Part shown: piece by piece, positions 34,700-43,020 of the stretch
Layout of the letters: each line of letters opens with the position of its first letter
How positions within the stretch are numbered: the stretch's first letter is position 1
Source of the DNA: JBGAPI01 sp044221335
GTDB taxonomy: Bacteria; Pseudomonadota; Gammaproteobacteria; Xanthomonadales; Ahniellaceae
DNA length: 64,000 bases
Reading direction: 5' to 3'
NCBI GenBank assembly: GCA_044221335.1
Contig: JBGAPI010000028.1
Coordinates: forward strand, 1-64,000
The notes under the pieces: generated by a model
Databases searched by the model: none
Seen by the model: the letters and a program-made list of their open reading frames with translations, nothing else
What the model was told of the DNA's origin: nothing
Made by a program: the position numbers and the translations under genes

Positions 34700-35686
34700 T
34701 CAGGCCGCCTGTGCCAGCTTGGTGGTCGGCCACACCGGCGCCTCCAGCCCCAGCAGCTTGTCCTGGCTGGCGTTGAGGTTGTCGAGCAGCGTGGTCGGGA
34801 CCTGCGGTGCGTAGAGGCTGACGAAATCGCGCACATAGTGCGGGATCACGTCGCCACGGCGCAGCGCGATCCAGGTCGTGCAGCGCGCGAACAGCTTGCT
34901 GATGTCGAGCACGGCGAGGTCGGCATGGTCCTTCGCCTCGACCGCGACGGCGGCGATCAGGCCGACGCCGAGACCGGCACGCACATGCGCCTTGATCACG
35001 TCGGCGTCGCGCGCGGTGAACACGATGTCCGGCGCGAGGTCGTGGTCGGCGAAGGCCTGATGCAGGCTCGACTCCGGCAGCCGCGAGGAGCGGTAGCTGA
35101 TCAGCGGGTAGGCGGCGAGGTCGGCGAACTCCAGCGGCCGGCGCAACTGCGCCAGCGGATGGGCGCGCGGCACGACGGCGACGCGGTGCCAGTGGTAGGC
35201 CGGAACGGCCAGCACCGCCTGCGGAACGCTGCCGCTGGTGCTGATCACGGCGACGTCGACTTCGCCCTGCTTGAGACGCGCAAGGGCTTCGTCCTGCTCG
35301 CCGGGAGAGAGATCGATGGACAGGTCGGGCCAGCGCTTGCGGATCTCGCCGATCACCGGCGGGAGCACATAGCGGGCCTGGGTATGAACGGTGGCGATGC
35401 GCAGCGAGCCGCCGGGTGCGCGCTTGAGATTGGCGGCGATGGTGCGGATCTGCCGGGCTTCGGTCACGGCGTTGCGCGCGTGGACCAGGATGCGTTCGCC
35501 GGCGGGAGTGAGGCCCTTGATGCTCTTGCCCTGACGGACGAAGAGAGTGTGGCCCAGATAGTCTTCGAGCTGCTTCAGCTGCTTCGACAGGCCCGGTTGG
35601 GTGGCGTGTACGAGGGTGGCAGCGTGGGTGATGTTGTAGCCCGCGTCAGCGATCGCTACGACGATGCGAAGTTGATTGAGAGTCAT
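34700..35686 (-). CDS. cysB: LysR-type regulator of sulfur assimilation, CysB/Cbl family
   Basis: Encodes 328 residues from ATG 35686. The N-terminal winged HTH (MTLNQLRIVVAIADAGYNITHAATLVHATQPGLSK-type) matches CysB closely, including the STQPGVSK-like recognition helix. The C-terminal periplasmic-binding-like domain senses N-acetylserine or sulfate in homologues (ISTSGSVPQ and the sulfate-contacting loops). It should activate cysJIH under sulfur limitation. It is convergent with that operon, which supports the assignment. Cbl is a possible alternative, as the two are close paralogues. The weak AAGG upstream sits near the start. Confidence 0.9.
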   Translation of the reverse strand: MTLNQLRIVVAIADAGYNITHAATLVHATQPGLSKQLKQLEDYLGHTLFVRQGKSIKGLTPAGERILVHARNAVTEARQIRTIAANLKRAPGGSLRIATVHTQARYVLPPVIGEIRKRWPDLSIDLSPGEQDEALARLKQGEVDVAVISTSGSVPQAVLAVPAYHWHRVAVVPRAHPLAQLRRPLEFADLAAYPLISYRSSRLPESSLHQAFADHDLAPDIVFTARDADVIKAHVRAGLGVGLIAAVAVEAKDHADLAVLDISKLFARCTTWIALRRGDVIPHYVRDFVSLYAPQVPTTLLDNLNASQDKLLGLEAPVWPTTKLAQAA

Positions 35687-35950
35687 GACCTTGAGTTCCG
35701 GAAGATGATGTCGAGGATCTACTGCTGGCGGAGCCGGCAAGATTCGGTACGTAAAGCCAACAAATTCGTTTCATCATCGGATTGAGCGTCATGGCAGCGG
35801 TCTCCACGCCCGGAATTGGGCGGATGCCCCGATCGTATCGAAAATCCGTGGATGCGCAACTCTACGGGGGCGTATGGATGGATGGACGGCTGGATGTCCG
35901 GACGGTGGGTGGGTGTTCCGGGTGCGTTTCGGGCATCGCCGGCGCTGTGC

Positions 35951-36027
35951 AGAGGGCAGAGGGCGGAGGGCGGAGGGCAGAGGGCAGAGGGCAGAGGGCA
36001 GAGGGCAGAGGGCAGAGGGCAGAGGGC
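35951..36027. repeat. 7-bp minisatellite AGAGGGC x11
   Basis: Eleven consecutive heptamers, nine AGAGGGC and two GGAGGGC (units 3 and 4). It lies in the 589-bp gap between cysB and moaB, upstream of a large palindrome. No gene is seen in this gap. Confidence 0.95.
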
Positions 36028-36141
36028 GGCTTGGATGCGCCAGCGACGGCGCATCGCGGGGCGTCCACTGCGAAGACCCGGAAAGTCATCGAGTGATTTC
36101 GCCCCGCCGTTTCACCGCAGGTTCCCGCAACGCGACACGCC

Positions 36142-36245
36142 CGTCATTGCGAGCGTAGCGAAGCAATCCAGTGCCTTTGCTCTTCGCCGCGCCAATGCTG
36201 GAGCAAAGCCTGCTGGATTGCTTCGCTACGCCTTTCGGCAACGAC
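36142..36245. repeat. Large imperfect palindrome (MITE/REP-like), copy C
   Basis: Left end CGTCATTGCGAGCGTAGCG is well conserved. The right end is degraded (GCTTCGCTACGCCTTTCGGCA), so this copy looks older or partly deleted. Confidence 0.8.
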
Positions 36246-36275
36246 GGGGTCTGCCGGAGCGTCCGAGGCGCACCC

Positions 36276-36797
36276 CTACTCGCGGAGTCGCGGCTTCAGC
36301 GCCGCCAGGTTGCACGGCCGCGTCCGTGCGTCGAGCTGGTCCCTGATGATCTTGTCCCAGGCCAGGCGGCAGGCCGAGGTCGAGCCCGGCAGGCAGAACA
36401 CGAAGGTCGCGTTGGCGAGGCCGGCGAAGGCGCGCGACTGCAGGGTCGAGGTTCCGATGTCGTCGTAGGACAGCGCCCGGAACAGCTCGCCGAAGCCGGG
36501 CATGGTCTTGTCGAGCAGCGGCGTGATCGCCTCCGGCGTCGAGTCGCGGCCGGTGAAGCCGGTGCCGCCGGTGGTGAGCACGCCGTCGATGCCGTCGTCG
36601 GCGATCCAGCGGGCGACCAGCGCGCGGACCTTGTAGACGTCGTCGCGCAGGACCTCGCGCTCGGCCACCCGATGCCCGGCGGCGGTGGCCGCGTCGACCA
36701 GGAGCTGGCCGGAGCTGTCCTCGGCCAGGGTGCGGGTGTCGGAAATGGTCAGCACGGCGAGGCGGAGCGGCACGAACACGGCGTCGTTGGTCTTCAC
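36276..36797 (-). CDS. moaB: Molybdenum cofactor biosynthesis protein B
   Basis: Encodes 173 residues from a GTG at 36797 that overlaps the upstream kinase stop as GTGA; upstream frame extension is shadow of the kinase gene. MoaB is a cytoplasmic MogA-like protein that adenylates or binds molybdopterin during molybdenum or tungsten cofactor assembly. Family motifs include LTISDTRT, LTTGGTGFTGRDSTPEA (about 74-90), IGTSTLQSRAFAGL and the CLPGSTSACRLAWD segment. The overlap with a kinase gene is unusual for moaB. No other moa/moe genes lie nearby except the MOSC-domain gene at 41845-42651. Confidence 0.93.
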   Translation of the reverse strand: MKTNDAVFVPLRLAVLTISDTRTLAEDSSGQLLVDAATAAGHRVAEREVLRDDVYKVRALVARWIADDGIDGVLTTGGTGFTGRDSTPEAITPLLDKTMPGFGELFRALSYDDIGTSTLQSRAFAGLANATFVFCLPGSTSACRLAWDKIIRDQLDARTRPCNLAALKPRLRE

Positions 36798-39340
36798 GGG
36801 GCGGATTCCGTCGGGGAAGCGGTCGGGCAGGAGAGGCGTCGGCACAGGGCCAGCAGCGCGCCGGGTCGCGCGTTCATCGCCGCCAGCCGTTCGGCCAGCA
36901 CGATCGCGCGAGCGCTGTCGCCGCGGCGCTCGGCGAGTTCGGCGGCGACCAGCAGTGGACGCCAGTCGCGACTGCCGTCGAGGTCGGCCGGCAGCGCCGC
37001 CGTGGCGGCGTCCCAGGCAGCGAGCGCGGCCTTGCGGTCGCCGCCCTCCCGGCGCGCATCGCCGAGCTGCTTCCACAGCTGCGCCAGGACCAGGTTGGGA
37101 CTCCCGGCCGCCTCGCCTTCGACGCGGTTGGCCTCGAAGCGCGCGATCGCCGCCTCGATCCGGCGGGCGGTCGCGGCGGCATCGCGGGTCCCGGCAGCGC
37201 GCGCGCGTCGCGCCTCGGCAACGGCGATCAGCCGCGGATATTCTCGATTGTCGGCTTCACGGGTCGCCAGGTCCTCGAGCATCTTCACCGCGGTGTCGAG
37301 CGCTTTCCGGGCGGCGGGGAGGTCGTCGTGCTCCAGCAGGAATTCGCCGAGCCGGGACTGCAGCAGGGCGGCGTTGCGCTGCCAGCTGGCATTGCCCGGG
37401 TCGGACGCGGCCAGTTCCAGCGCGAGCGCGGCGGAGTCGCGCAGCACGTCGGCGCGGCCGGTGTCGTCGCCGGTCACCGCGAGCAGGTCCGCCAGGTAGC
37501 GCTGGGCGATGGTGAGGTCGTAGCCATGCAGCTTGTTGCTCGCATCGGACTGCCGGGCGGCGCGCAGCAGCTCGACCTGCCGGCGGCGATCGGCCAGTGC
37601 TTCGTCGTAGCGGGCCAGCGCCTCGAGGGCGCTGGAACGCCAACCGAGCGCGGCGGCGAGCAGTGCGCGGTCCTCGTCCCGTGTCGCCTCGCGACCCGGT
37701 GCGGCGAGGCTCTTCTCGCGGAACTCGATCGAGCGGCCGAGTGTCGCGATCGCCTCGTCATGGCGACCGATCTGGGTCTCCGCGGCGCCGACGTTGTTGT
37801 AGGTCGAGGCCAGCTGCACGATGACCGCGATGTCGCCCGGTGCCGTGCGCGCGGCCCGCTCGGCCCAGTCGAGCGCGGCGCGGAAATGCGCCAGGGCCTG
37901 TTCCGTCGGCACTTCCTGTTCCAGCCCGACATAGCCGAGCCAGCTCTCGCATTCGGCCAGCGCGACCTGCGAGGCGACCGAATCCGGATGCCGCGCGAGC
38001 TCCGCCCGGGCCAGCGCGATCGCCTGGTCGACCGGCAACTGCGCCTGCTTCGCGTCGCCCGACTGCAGCCGCACGTCCGCGATCTGCTGCAGGTGCTTGA
38101 CCCGGAGCGCGATCTCGCGCGGACTCAGGGCCTCCGGCGGGGTGCCGTCGAAGTACTGCATCGCGTGGTCGTTGACGTCCTTCAGGAGGTCGAGGCGGCC
38201 GACGCCCTCGAGCTTGCCGCGGAGGTCGCCCAGCATGAAGTCGATCAGGGTCTCGGCCTGGACGCGCCGGGTCTCCGCCTCCTGCCGCGCCCGCTGCGCC
38301 AGCACGGCCAGCATCGAGGTGACGCCGACCGCGGCCAGCAGCAGCGCTCCGGCGACCGCCAGCAGCAGGCGCCGGCGTCGGCGCTGCGCCTCGCGCCGCG
38401 GCCGGTCTAGCAGTGCTTCGAGCGCGGCGACCGCCGCGGGCGCGTCCGGCCGGCGATCGCGGCCGTAGCTCTGCAGCTGCGCCAGCAGCGCCACCGTCTC
38501 CGCATCCCGCGGCGGCACCGCGACGCCGTCGCGCTTCTGCCGCCGCTCGATCGCGTAGATCATCTCCTCCAGCAGCACGCCGAACGAGTACATGTCGCTC
38601 GGCGGCCCGACGCTGGCGCCGCGCGACTGTTCCGGGCTCATGTAGCGCCGTGTCCCGAGCACGGTGCCGACCTCGGTGACGTAGTTGTCTCCCGACCAGC
38701 GGGCAGTGGTGCGGACGGCCGACGGAGTGGTGCGTTCGGAGTCGATCTCGGCGTCCGCGTCGACGTCGCGGAGTTCCGGCGCGGAATCCGGGATGTCGGC
38801 AGCGCGTCCGGTCACTTCGACCGATGCGTCGCCATCCACGTCTCCGGCATCGGCATCGCCGGTTTCGGCGACCCGGGCGATCCCGAAATCGAGGATCTTG
38901 ACCGTGCCGCCATGCGTGATCATCACGTTGTCGGGCTTGAGGTCGCGATGGACGATGCCCTCGCGATGCGCGACGGCCAGCGCCGCGGCGATGTCGCGCG
39001 CGATTGCCAGCGCCGCGGGGCGGTCGAATCCGGGGCTCGCGATCCGCTCGCGCAGCGACACGCCGTCGATGAATTCCAGCACCAGGAAATCGGCACCCGC
39101 CGTCTCGATCAGCTCGAACACCTGGCAGATGCCGGGGTGGCCGAGCTTGCCGAGGATCCGGGCCTCGCGCTCGAAGCGCGCGCGCAGTTCGGCGTCGTGT
39201 CCGCCGTCGCGGCGGATGGTCTTCACGGCGACCGTGCGACCCAGCTTGCGATCGCTGCCGCGGTAGACCTCGCCCATGCCACCCCGGCCGATGACGGCCT
39301 CGAGCGTGATGCTGCCGATCTGGGTGTCGACGAGGCTCAT
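36794..39340 (-). CDS. Membrane Ser/Thr protein kinase with periplasmic TPR-like domain
   Basis: Encodes 848 residues from ATG 39340; a longer frame starts at 39430 without support. The Hanks-type kinase domain (about 12-310) has GRGGMGEVYRG, Lys40 in VAVKTI, catalytic HRDLKPDNV (Asp133), DFGIA (151-155) and GTRRYMSPEQ (229-238). Between DFG and that motif lie about 75 residues rather than the usual 20-25, including a very acidic insert (about 160-205). A TM segment (about 323-347) follows, then a long helical region with TPR-like repeats to the C-terminus. Such kinases are common in Xanthomonadales and usually sense external signals. It overlaps moaB by four bases. Confidence 0.94.
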   Translation of the reverse strand: MSLVDTQIGSITLEAVIGRGGMGEVYRGSDRKLGRTVAVKTIRRDGGHDAELRARFEREARILGKLGHPGICQVFELIETAGADFLVLEFIDGVSLRERIASPGFDRPAALAIARDIAAALAVAHREGIVHRDLKPDNVMITHGGTVKILDFGIARVAETGDADAGDVDGDASVEVTGRAADIPDSAPELRDVDADAEIDSERTTPSAVRTTARWSGDNYVTEVGTVLGTRRYMSPEQSRGASVGPPSDMYSFGVLLEEMIYAIERRQKRDGVAVPPRDAETVALLAQLQSYGRDRRPDAPAAVAALEALLDRPRREAQRRRRRLLLAVAGALLLAAVGVTSMLAVLAQRARQEAETRRVQAETLIDFMLGDLRGKLEGVGRLDLLKDVNDHAMQYFDGTPPEALSPREIALRVKHLQQIADVRLQSGDAKQAQLPVDQAIALARAELARHPDSVASQVALAECESWLGYVGLEQEVPTEQALAHFRAALDWAERAARTAPGDIAVIVQLASTYNNVGAAETQIGRHDEAIATLGRSIEFREKSLAAPGREATRDEDRALLAAALGWRSSALEALARYDEALADRRRQVELLRAARQSDASNKLHGYDLTIAQRYLADLLAVTGDDTGRADVLRDSAALALELAASDPGNASWQRNAALLQSRLGEFLLEHDDLPAARKALDTAVKMLEDLATREADNREYPRLIAVAEARRARAAGTRDAAATARRIEAAIARFEANRVEGEAAGSPNLVLAQLWKQLGDARREGGDRKAALAAWDAATAALPADLDGSRDWRPLLVAAELAERRGDSARAIVLAERLAAMNARPGALLALCRRLSCPTASPTESAP

Positions 39341-39448
39341 GCGATGCGCCGTGGGGGATCGGCGGCATTGTGCATGGCAGGAAGGGGTGGGGGAACCATG
39401 GGCGCGGGCGCGGCGCCGGGCGGAGCGCACGGGTTCCGGAAGTCAATC

Positions 39449-39547
39449 CGTCATGGCGAGCGCAGCGAAGCACTCCAGCGCCTTTGCTCTTGCTTCGGGT
39501 GGCGAGCGGCAAAGTCACTGGATTGCTTCGCTGCGCTCGCAATGACG
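39449..39547. repeat. Large imperfect palindrome (MITE/REP-like), copy D
   Basis: Bounded by CGTCATGGCGAGCGCAGCGA and the complementary TCGCTGCGCTCGCAATGACG. It lies in the 288-bp gap between the kinase start and the DUF2145 gene stop, where no gene was recognised. Confidence 0.87.
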
Positions 39548-39628
39548 GAATGTTTTCGTGGGCTTGTGCCTTGTGCCTTGCGCCCAGTACCCAGTGCCCT
39601 GCCGCCAGTGCACTTTTCCGCAGGCGAA

Positions 39629-40435
39629 CTACTCCAAGCTACTCCCGCTTCCCGACCCCACCACCTGCTCTCCCGCCACCACCCGGTTCCTTCGCAGGAA
39701 ATCGAAGATGGAGCGCACCGTGACCACCGCGTAGTGTCCGGACAGGCGGTCGCCGATCGAATGGTCGGTGAAGCGGGCGTTCGCGGAGAACAGGCCGCCG
39801 GCGATGCGCTGGGAATAGGGGATGTGCAGCACGCTCGGGCGGAAGCCGTGGTCGAGCGCCGAAGCGATGGCGGCGCGGCGGTCGAGCGGTGGATCGGCAT
39901 CGAGCGCGCCGCTTGCCAGCTCCAGTGCCCAGCCGGTGCTGTTCTGGTCCGCGAGGCTGTCGTAGCGAGCGATCACGTTGTAGCGCGGGTCGTGCAGTGC
40001 CAGTGGCGTCGGGCCGCCGAGCTCGGCGAGCAGGCGGGACGCGGTGGCGTCGTCGAGCCAGACGATCTTCGCGTCCTGGCTGTAGAGGTCGTCCAGGAAG
40101 AAGTTGACCAGTCCTTCGGTGTAGATCGAGCTGTCGGCGGTGCCGCACTGGTTCAACAGATGCACGACGGTCCAGCGGCCCTCGGCATGGTCGCGCACGA
40201 CGAAGCCGACGTGGCTGAACTTGAGCCCGTATTCCGACAGGTCCTTGCCCTGGCGCGCCACCAGCGCCACCGGTGCGTCGCGCTGATCGAGTTCGGCGAT
40301 CACCCGGCGCGCGGTGTCGGCGGCCGTGGCGATCTGCGACGGCGTGGCGCTCTGCTGGGTGCAGGCGCTGCCGGCCCGCGCGGCGCCGCTCGCCAGCAGC
40401 AGCGCCGCGCCCGCAGCGATGAGGAGTCGACGCAT
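39629..40435 (-). CDS. DUF2145 family exported protein
   Basis: Encodes 268 residues from ATG 40435 with a signal peptide ending AARA. The sequence matches the DUF2145 pattern: DTARRVIAELDQRDAPVALVARQG, then YGLKFSHVGFVVRD, VVHLLNQCGT and YSQRIAGG with conserved His, Asn and Cys. An NlpC/P60- or YiiX-like papain fold is conceivable from the FSHVGFV and HLLNQC blocks, but this is speculative. It follows the small exported gene at 40444 with only eight bases between, so both are likely translated from one message. Confidence 0.85.
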   Translation of the reverse strand: MRRLLIAAGAALLLASGAARAGSACTQQSATPSQIATAADTARRVIAELDQRDAPVALVARQGKDLSEYGLKFSHVGFVVRDHAEGRWTVVHLLNQCGTADSSIYTEGLVNFFLDDLYSQDAKIVWLDDATASRLLAELGGPTPLALHDPRYNVIARYDSLADQNSTGWALELASGALDADPPLDRRAAIASALDHGFRPSVLHIPYSQRIAGGLFSANARFTDHSIGDRLSGHYAVVTVRSIFDFLRRNRVVAGEQVVGSGSGSSLE

Positions 40436-40443
40436 CCGGGCGC

Positions 40444-40857
40444 TCAGCCGATGCGGCGATGGTGGATGGCGCGCCGCGTCGCCTCGTCGGGCACGAAGGC
40501 GATCGCCTCGCCGGCACAGATCAGCAGGTGGCCGCTGGCCGTCGCGACCGTTTCCAGCGTGCGACCGCTCAACTGGGCCGCGGCGCGCACGCCGGTCGCG
40601 GAGAGGTCGACCGCGACCTCGAACGATCCGCCCACGCCCTGCAGCGTCAGCCAGGTGGCCTTTCCGACCTGGCGCACGGAGGTGACGACGAATCGGGCGC
40701 CGGCCGGGGCAATCGCCAGCACCGCCGAGGCCGCAGCGACCGAGGGGGCGATGCTGAGTTCGGCCGAGGCGTCGCTGGGATTGCCGCCGGGCTCGGCATG
40801 GGCGGGCAGGGTGGTCATGGCGAGGCCGGCGACGAGGAGGGCGAGGATCTTCTGCAT
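40444..40857 (-). CDS. Small exported protein linked to DUF2145
   Basis: Encodes 137 residues from ATG 40857, with a signal peptide ending PAHA. The mature protein is rich in Ala/Val, with alternating strand-like segments (FVVTSVRQVGKATWLTLQGV, GHLLICAGEAIAFVP) and one cysteine. I do not recognise a domain. The adjacent DUF2145 gene starts eight bases after its stop on the same strand, so a functional pair is likely. It is divergent from the helix-turn-helix gene, which may regulate it. Confidence 0.78.
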   Translation of the reverse strand: MQKILALLVAGLAMTTLPAHAEPGGNPSDASAELSIAPSVAAASAVLAIAPAGARFVVTSVRQVGKATWLTLQGVGGSFEVAVDLSATGVRAAAQLSGRTLETVATASGHLLICAGEAIAFVPDEATRRAIHHRRIG

Positions 40858-40965
40858 GGGTCGGCTCCGTTGGACGTGGAACCATTCTCGCCGTCGCCGG
40901 CGGGGTTGCCACTTACTTGTACGATGTCGCGTCGGCAGCCGCCGGCAGTCGAGGATTCGTCCACC

Positions 40966-41700
40966 ATGCCCCTTCGATTCGAGCTCGTCGATGCGCTGAA
41001 GCGGCACCTGCGCAGCCGCAAGATCACCTATGCGCAGCTGGCGAAACAGATCGACCTGTCGGAGGCGGCGGTGAAGCGGATGTTCTCGCGCCAGGCGATG
41101 ACGCTGGCGCGGCTGGAGCAGATCTGCGAGGTGCTCGACGTCGGCCTGGTGGAGCTGGTCGGCGATGCCAGCGGCGAGCGCCAGCCGCTGTCGCAGCTGG
41201 ACCTGGAACAGGAAGAGCAACTGGTCGCCGATCCGCGGCTGTTTCTTGCCCTCTACCTCGCACTCAACCGCTGGACGGAAGAGGAGGTGCTCGCCGAGTA
41301 CACCTTCACCAAGCCGGAGTGGACGGGCCTGCTCGCCAAGCTCGACCGCATGGGCCTGATCGAACTGCTGCCCGGCAACCGCACCCGCGCCCGCACCGCA
41401 CGCAACTTCCGCTGGCGTCCGGACGGCCCGATCCACCGCCTGTTCGCCAAGCGCCTGCTGCCGGAGTATTTCGGCGGAGCCTTTCTTGGCGACCACGAGA
41501 GCCTGAAGCTGCTCACCGGCATGGTTTCCAAGGCGACCGCGCTGCAACTGCAGCAGCGTCTCGACGAGGCCGCGCGGGACTTCGACCTGCTGCTCGCCAA
41601 CGACCTGAATCTTCCGGCCGCCGAGAAGATCGGCGTGAGCCTGGTGATCGCGATGCGGCCGTGGAAGCTGAACGTCTTCGACAAGTTCCGGAAGAAGTAG
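40966..41700 (+). CDS. Helix-turn-helix (XRE-like) transcriptional regulator
   Basis: Encodes 244 residues from ATG 40966, chosen because GAGGA precedes it and homologues begin near MPLRFELVDALK; ATG 40924 would add 14 residues. The XRE-type HTH (about 9-62) includes ITYAQLAKQIDLSEAAVKRMFS with LSEAAVKRM as recognition helix. The C-terminal region contains a second winged-helix-like part (VLAEYTFTKPEWTGLLAKLD) and a conserved NVFDKFRKK end. It is divergent from the DUF2145-linked gene across 108 bp. The TAG stop is the start of a palindromic repeat. Confidence 0.88.
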   Translation: MPLRFELVDALKRHLRSRKITYAQLAKQIDLSEAAVKRMFSRQAMTLARLEQICEVLDVGLVELVGDASGERQPLSQLDLEQEEQLVADPRLFLALYLALNRWTEEEVLAEYTFTKPEWTGLLAKLDRMGLIELLPGNRTRARTARNFRWRPDGPIHRLFAKRLLPEYFGGAFLGDHESLKLLTGMVSKATALQLQQRLDEAARDFDLLLANDLNLPAAEKIGVSLVIAMRPWKLNVFDKFRKK

Positions 41701-41849
41701 GGCGCGCACTGCGCGCCATCGCGAAAGGCTCCGACTTCGCTCGAGTGGTTCCCTCCGGTTAGGCCTCGCGATGGCGGCCAGTGGCCGCCCTGCGTCGGGA
41801 CCTGCAGCGGCCGGGTGCTGTCGCGATGGCGGCCAGTGGCCGCCCTACG
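41698..41849. repeat. Three palindromic repeat units between convergent genes
   Basis: Unit 1 starts with the regulator's stop TAG (41698-41700) and GGCGCGCA-C-TGCGCGCC. Units 2 (41768-41793) and 3 (41823-41849) are GCGATGGCGGCCA-G-TGGCCGCCC-type. The last CTA (41845-41847) is the stop codon of the MOSC gene on the minus strand. Confidence 0.85.
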
Positions 41850-42651
41850 CGAGGACCTCGATCTCGTCGCCGACCCGCAACGCGCCGACGCCTCGTGCGA
41901 TCACGTTGACTCCGAAGGTGATTCCGTTCGGCGACCGCCGGTAGGTTTTCAACGTGCTGAGCGGCTCGCCGGACGGATCGAGCTCGCCGGTGTCGGGTCG
42001 CACGGTGGTGAAGACGCAGCGCGTGCACGGCTTCACCAGGTCGAACTCGAGCGTGCCGATGCGGATCCGGCGCCAGTCGTCCTCGGCATGCGGAGCGGCG
42101 CCGGCGACGACGAGATTCGGACGGAAGCGCGCCATCTCGACCGCCGCGGGCAGCCGCGCATTGAGTCCGTCGAGCGAAGCCTGGCCGATCAGCAGCAGCG
42201 GGAAGCCGTCGGCGAGCGACACCACGTCGCCATCGCGGCCGTAGGCGAGGTCGACCGGCCGGACGCAGTCGTCACCCTGGTGGACGAGGCGCAGCGGCCG
42301 ACCGAGGCGCTCGGACAGCCACCGGGTCGCCTCGGGCGCGCATTCGCGCACCGGTGTCGGCTGCTTCCACACCGCGACCTCGAAGCGCGGTGCCGACATC
42401 GGCGGCGCTTCGATGTCGATCGCAGCGCCGTCGATCGACAGGCGTACTCCCGCTCCGCGCGGCTCGGCGACGATGCGCACGACACGCGGCAGCTGCCGGC
42501 CGGTGACGAAGCGGCCGTCGGCGTCGACCAGCATGAAGCGGCGATCGTGGGCGAGTCCGCGCTCCTCCACCGCCGCGCGTTCGAGCGACTGGCCGTGCGC
42601 GGACTTCAGCGGATAGCGGGTGATCGTCGACAGCGTCAGCATGCCGGTCAT
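41845..42651 (-). CDS. MOSC domain protein (YcbX/mARC-like)
   Basis: Encodes 268 residues. The MOSC N-terminal barrel starts LSTITRYPLKSAHGQSLERA, with RFMLVDADGRFVTGRQLP following. The C-terminal MOSC sulfur-carrier domain contains RFRPNLVVAGAAPHAEDDW, VKPCTRCVFTTVRPDTG with the cofactor cysteine, and GITFGVNVIARG. Such proteins bind molybdenum cofactor and reduce N-hydroxylated compounds. The C-terminal 2Fe-2S ferredoxin of E. coli YcbX is absent, so it needs a separate electron donor. MoaB lies within 6 kb. Confidence 0.93.
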   Translation of the reverse strand: MTGMLTLSTITRYPLKSAHGQSLERAAVEERGLAHDRRFMLVDADGRFVTGRQLPRVVRIVAEPRGAGVRLSIDGAAIDIEAPPMSAPRFEVAVWKQPTPVRECAPEATRWLSERLGRPLRLVHQGDDCVRPVDLAYGRDGDVVSLADGFPLLLIGQASLDGLNARLPAAVEMARFRPNLVVAGAAPHAEDDWRRIRIGTLEFDLVKPCTRCVFTTVRPDTGELDPSGEPLSTLKTYRRSPNGITFGVNVIARGVGALRVGDEIEVLA

Positions 42652-42739
42652 CTTCCGGTGAAAAGCCCTATCCTATGCCGGGCGTCGGCCCGACCGCGAG
42701 CGCGGACGGCTTCCGACGCCACCATCGAGGAGCAGGATC

Positions 42740-42988
42740 ATGCGCGCGTCCATCGTCGGTTTCGTCTTCAGCGTCCTGGCCTTCGGCCTGCTCATGCTGG
42801 CTCCCACCGGTTCGACCCGCGCCGACCAGCCGCACATGCAGGCGGCGCTCGATGCGCTGCGCACCGCGGAACGCGAACTCAACAAGGCCGACCCCGACAA
42901 GGGCGGCCACCGCGCCAACGCGCTGAAGCACGTGGCCGCCGCGGTCCGCGAGACCGAGTCCGGCATCCGCTACGACCGCAAGCACTGA
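42740..42988 (+). CDS. Small exported helical protein
   Basis: Encodes 82 residues with a good AGGAG upstream. A signal peptide runs to about residue 29 (ending GSTRA). The mature helix-rich chain includes MQAALDALRTAERELNKADP and GGHRANALKHVAAAVRETES. The D-K-GGHR-x2-AL-x-H pattern recurs in small bacterial exported proteins that I know only as hypothetical. It opens the collinear set ending at 46019, with 32 bp to the carrier gene. Confidence 0.82.
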   Translation: MRASIVGFVFSVLAFGLLMLAPTGSTRADQPHMQAALDALRTAERELNKADPDKGGHRANALKHVAAAVRETESGIRYDRKH

Positions 42989-43020
42989 GCCGCTCGCGAA
43001 CACCTGCCGCGTCGCTGTCG

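Noticed and set aside
35951..36027. Possible CRISPR or coding repeat
   Set aside because: Pure heptamer tandem with no spacers; 7-bp units in no plausible gene.
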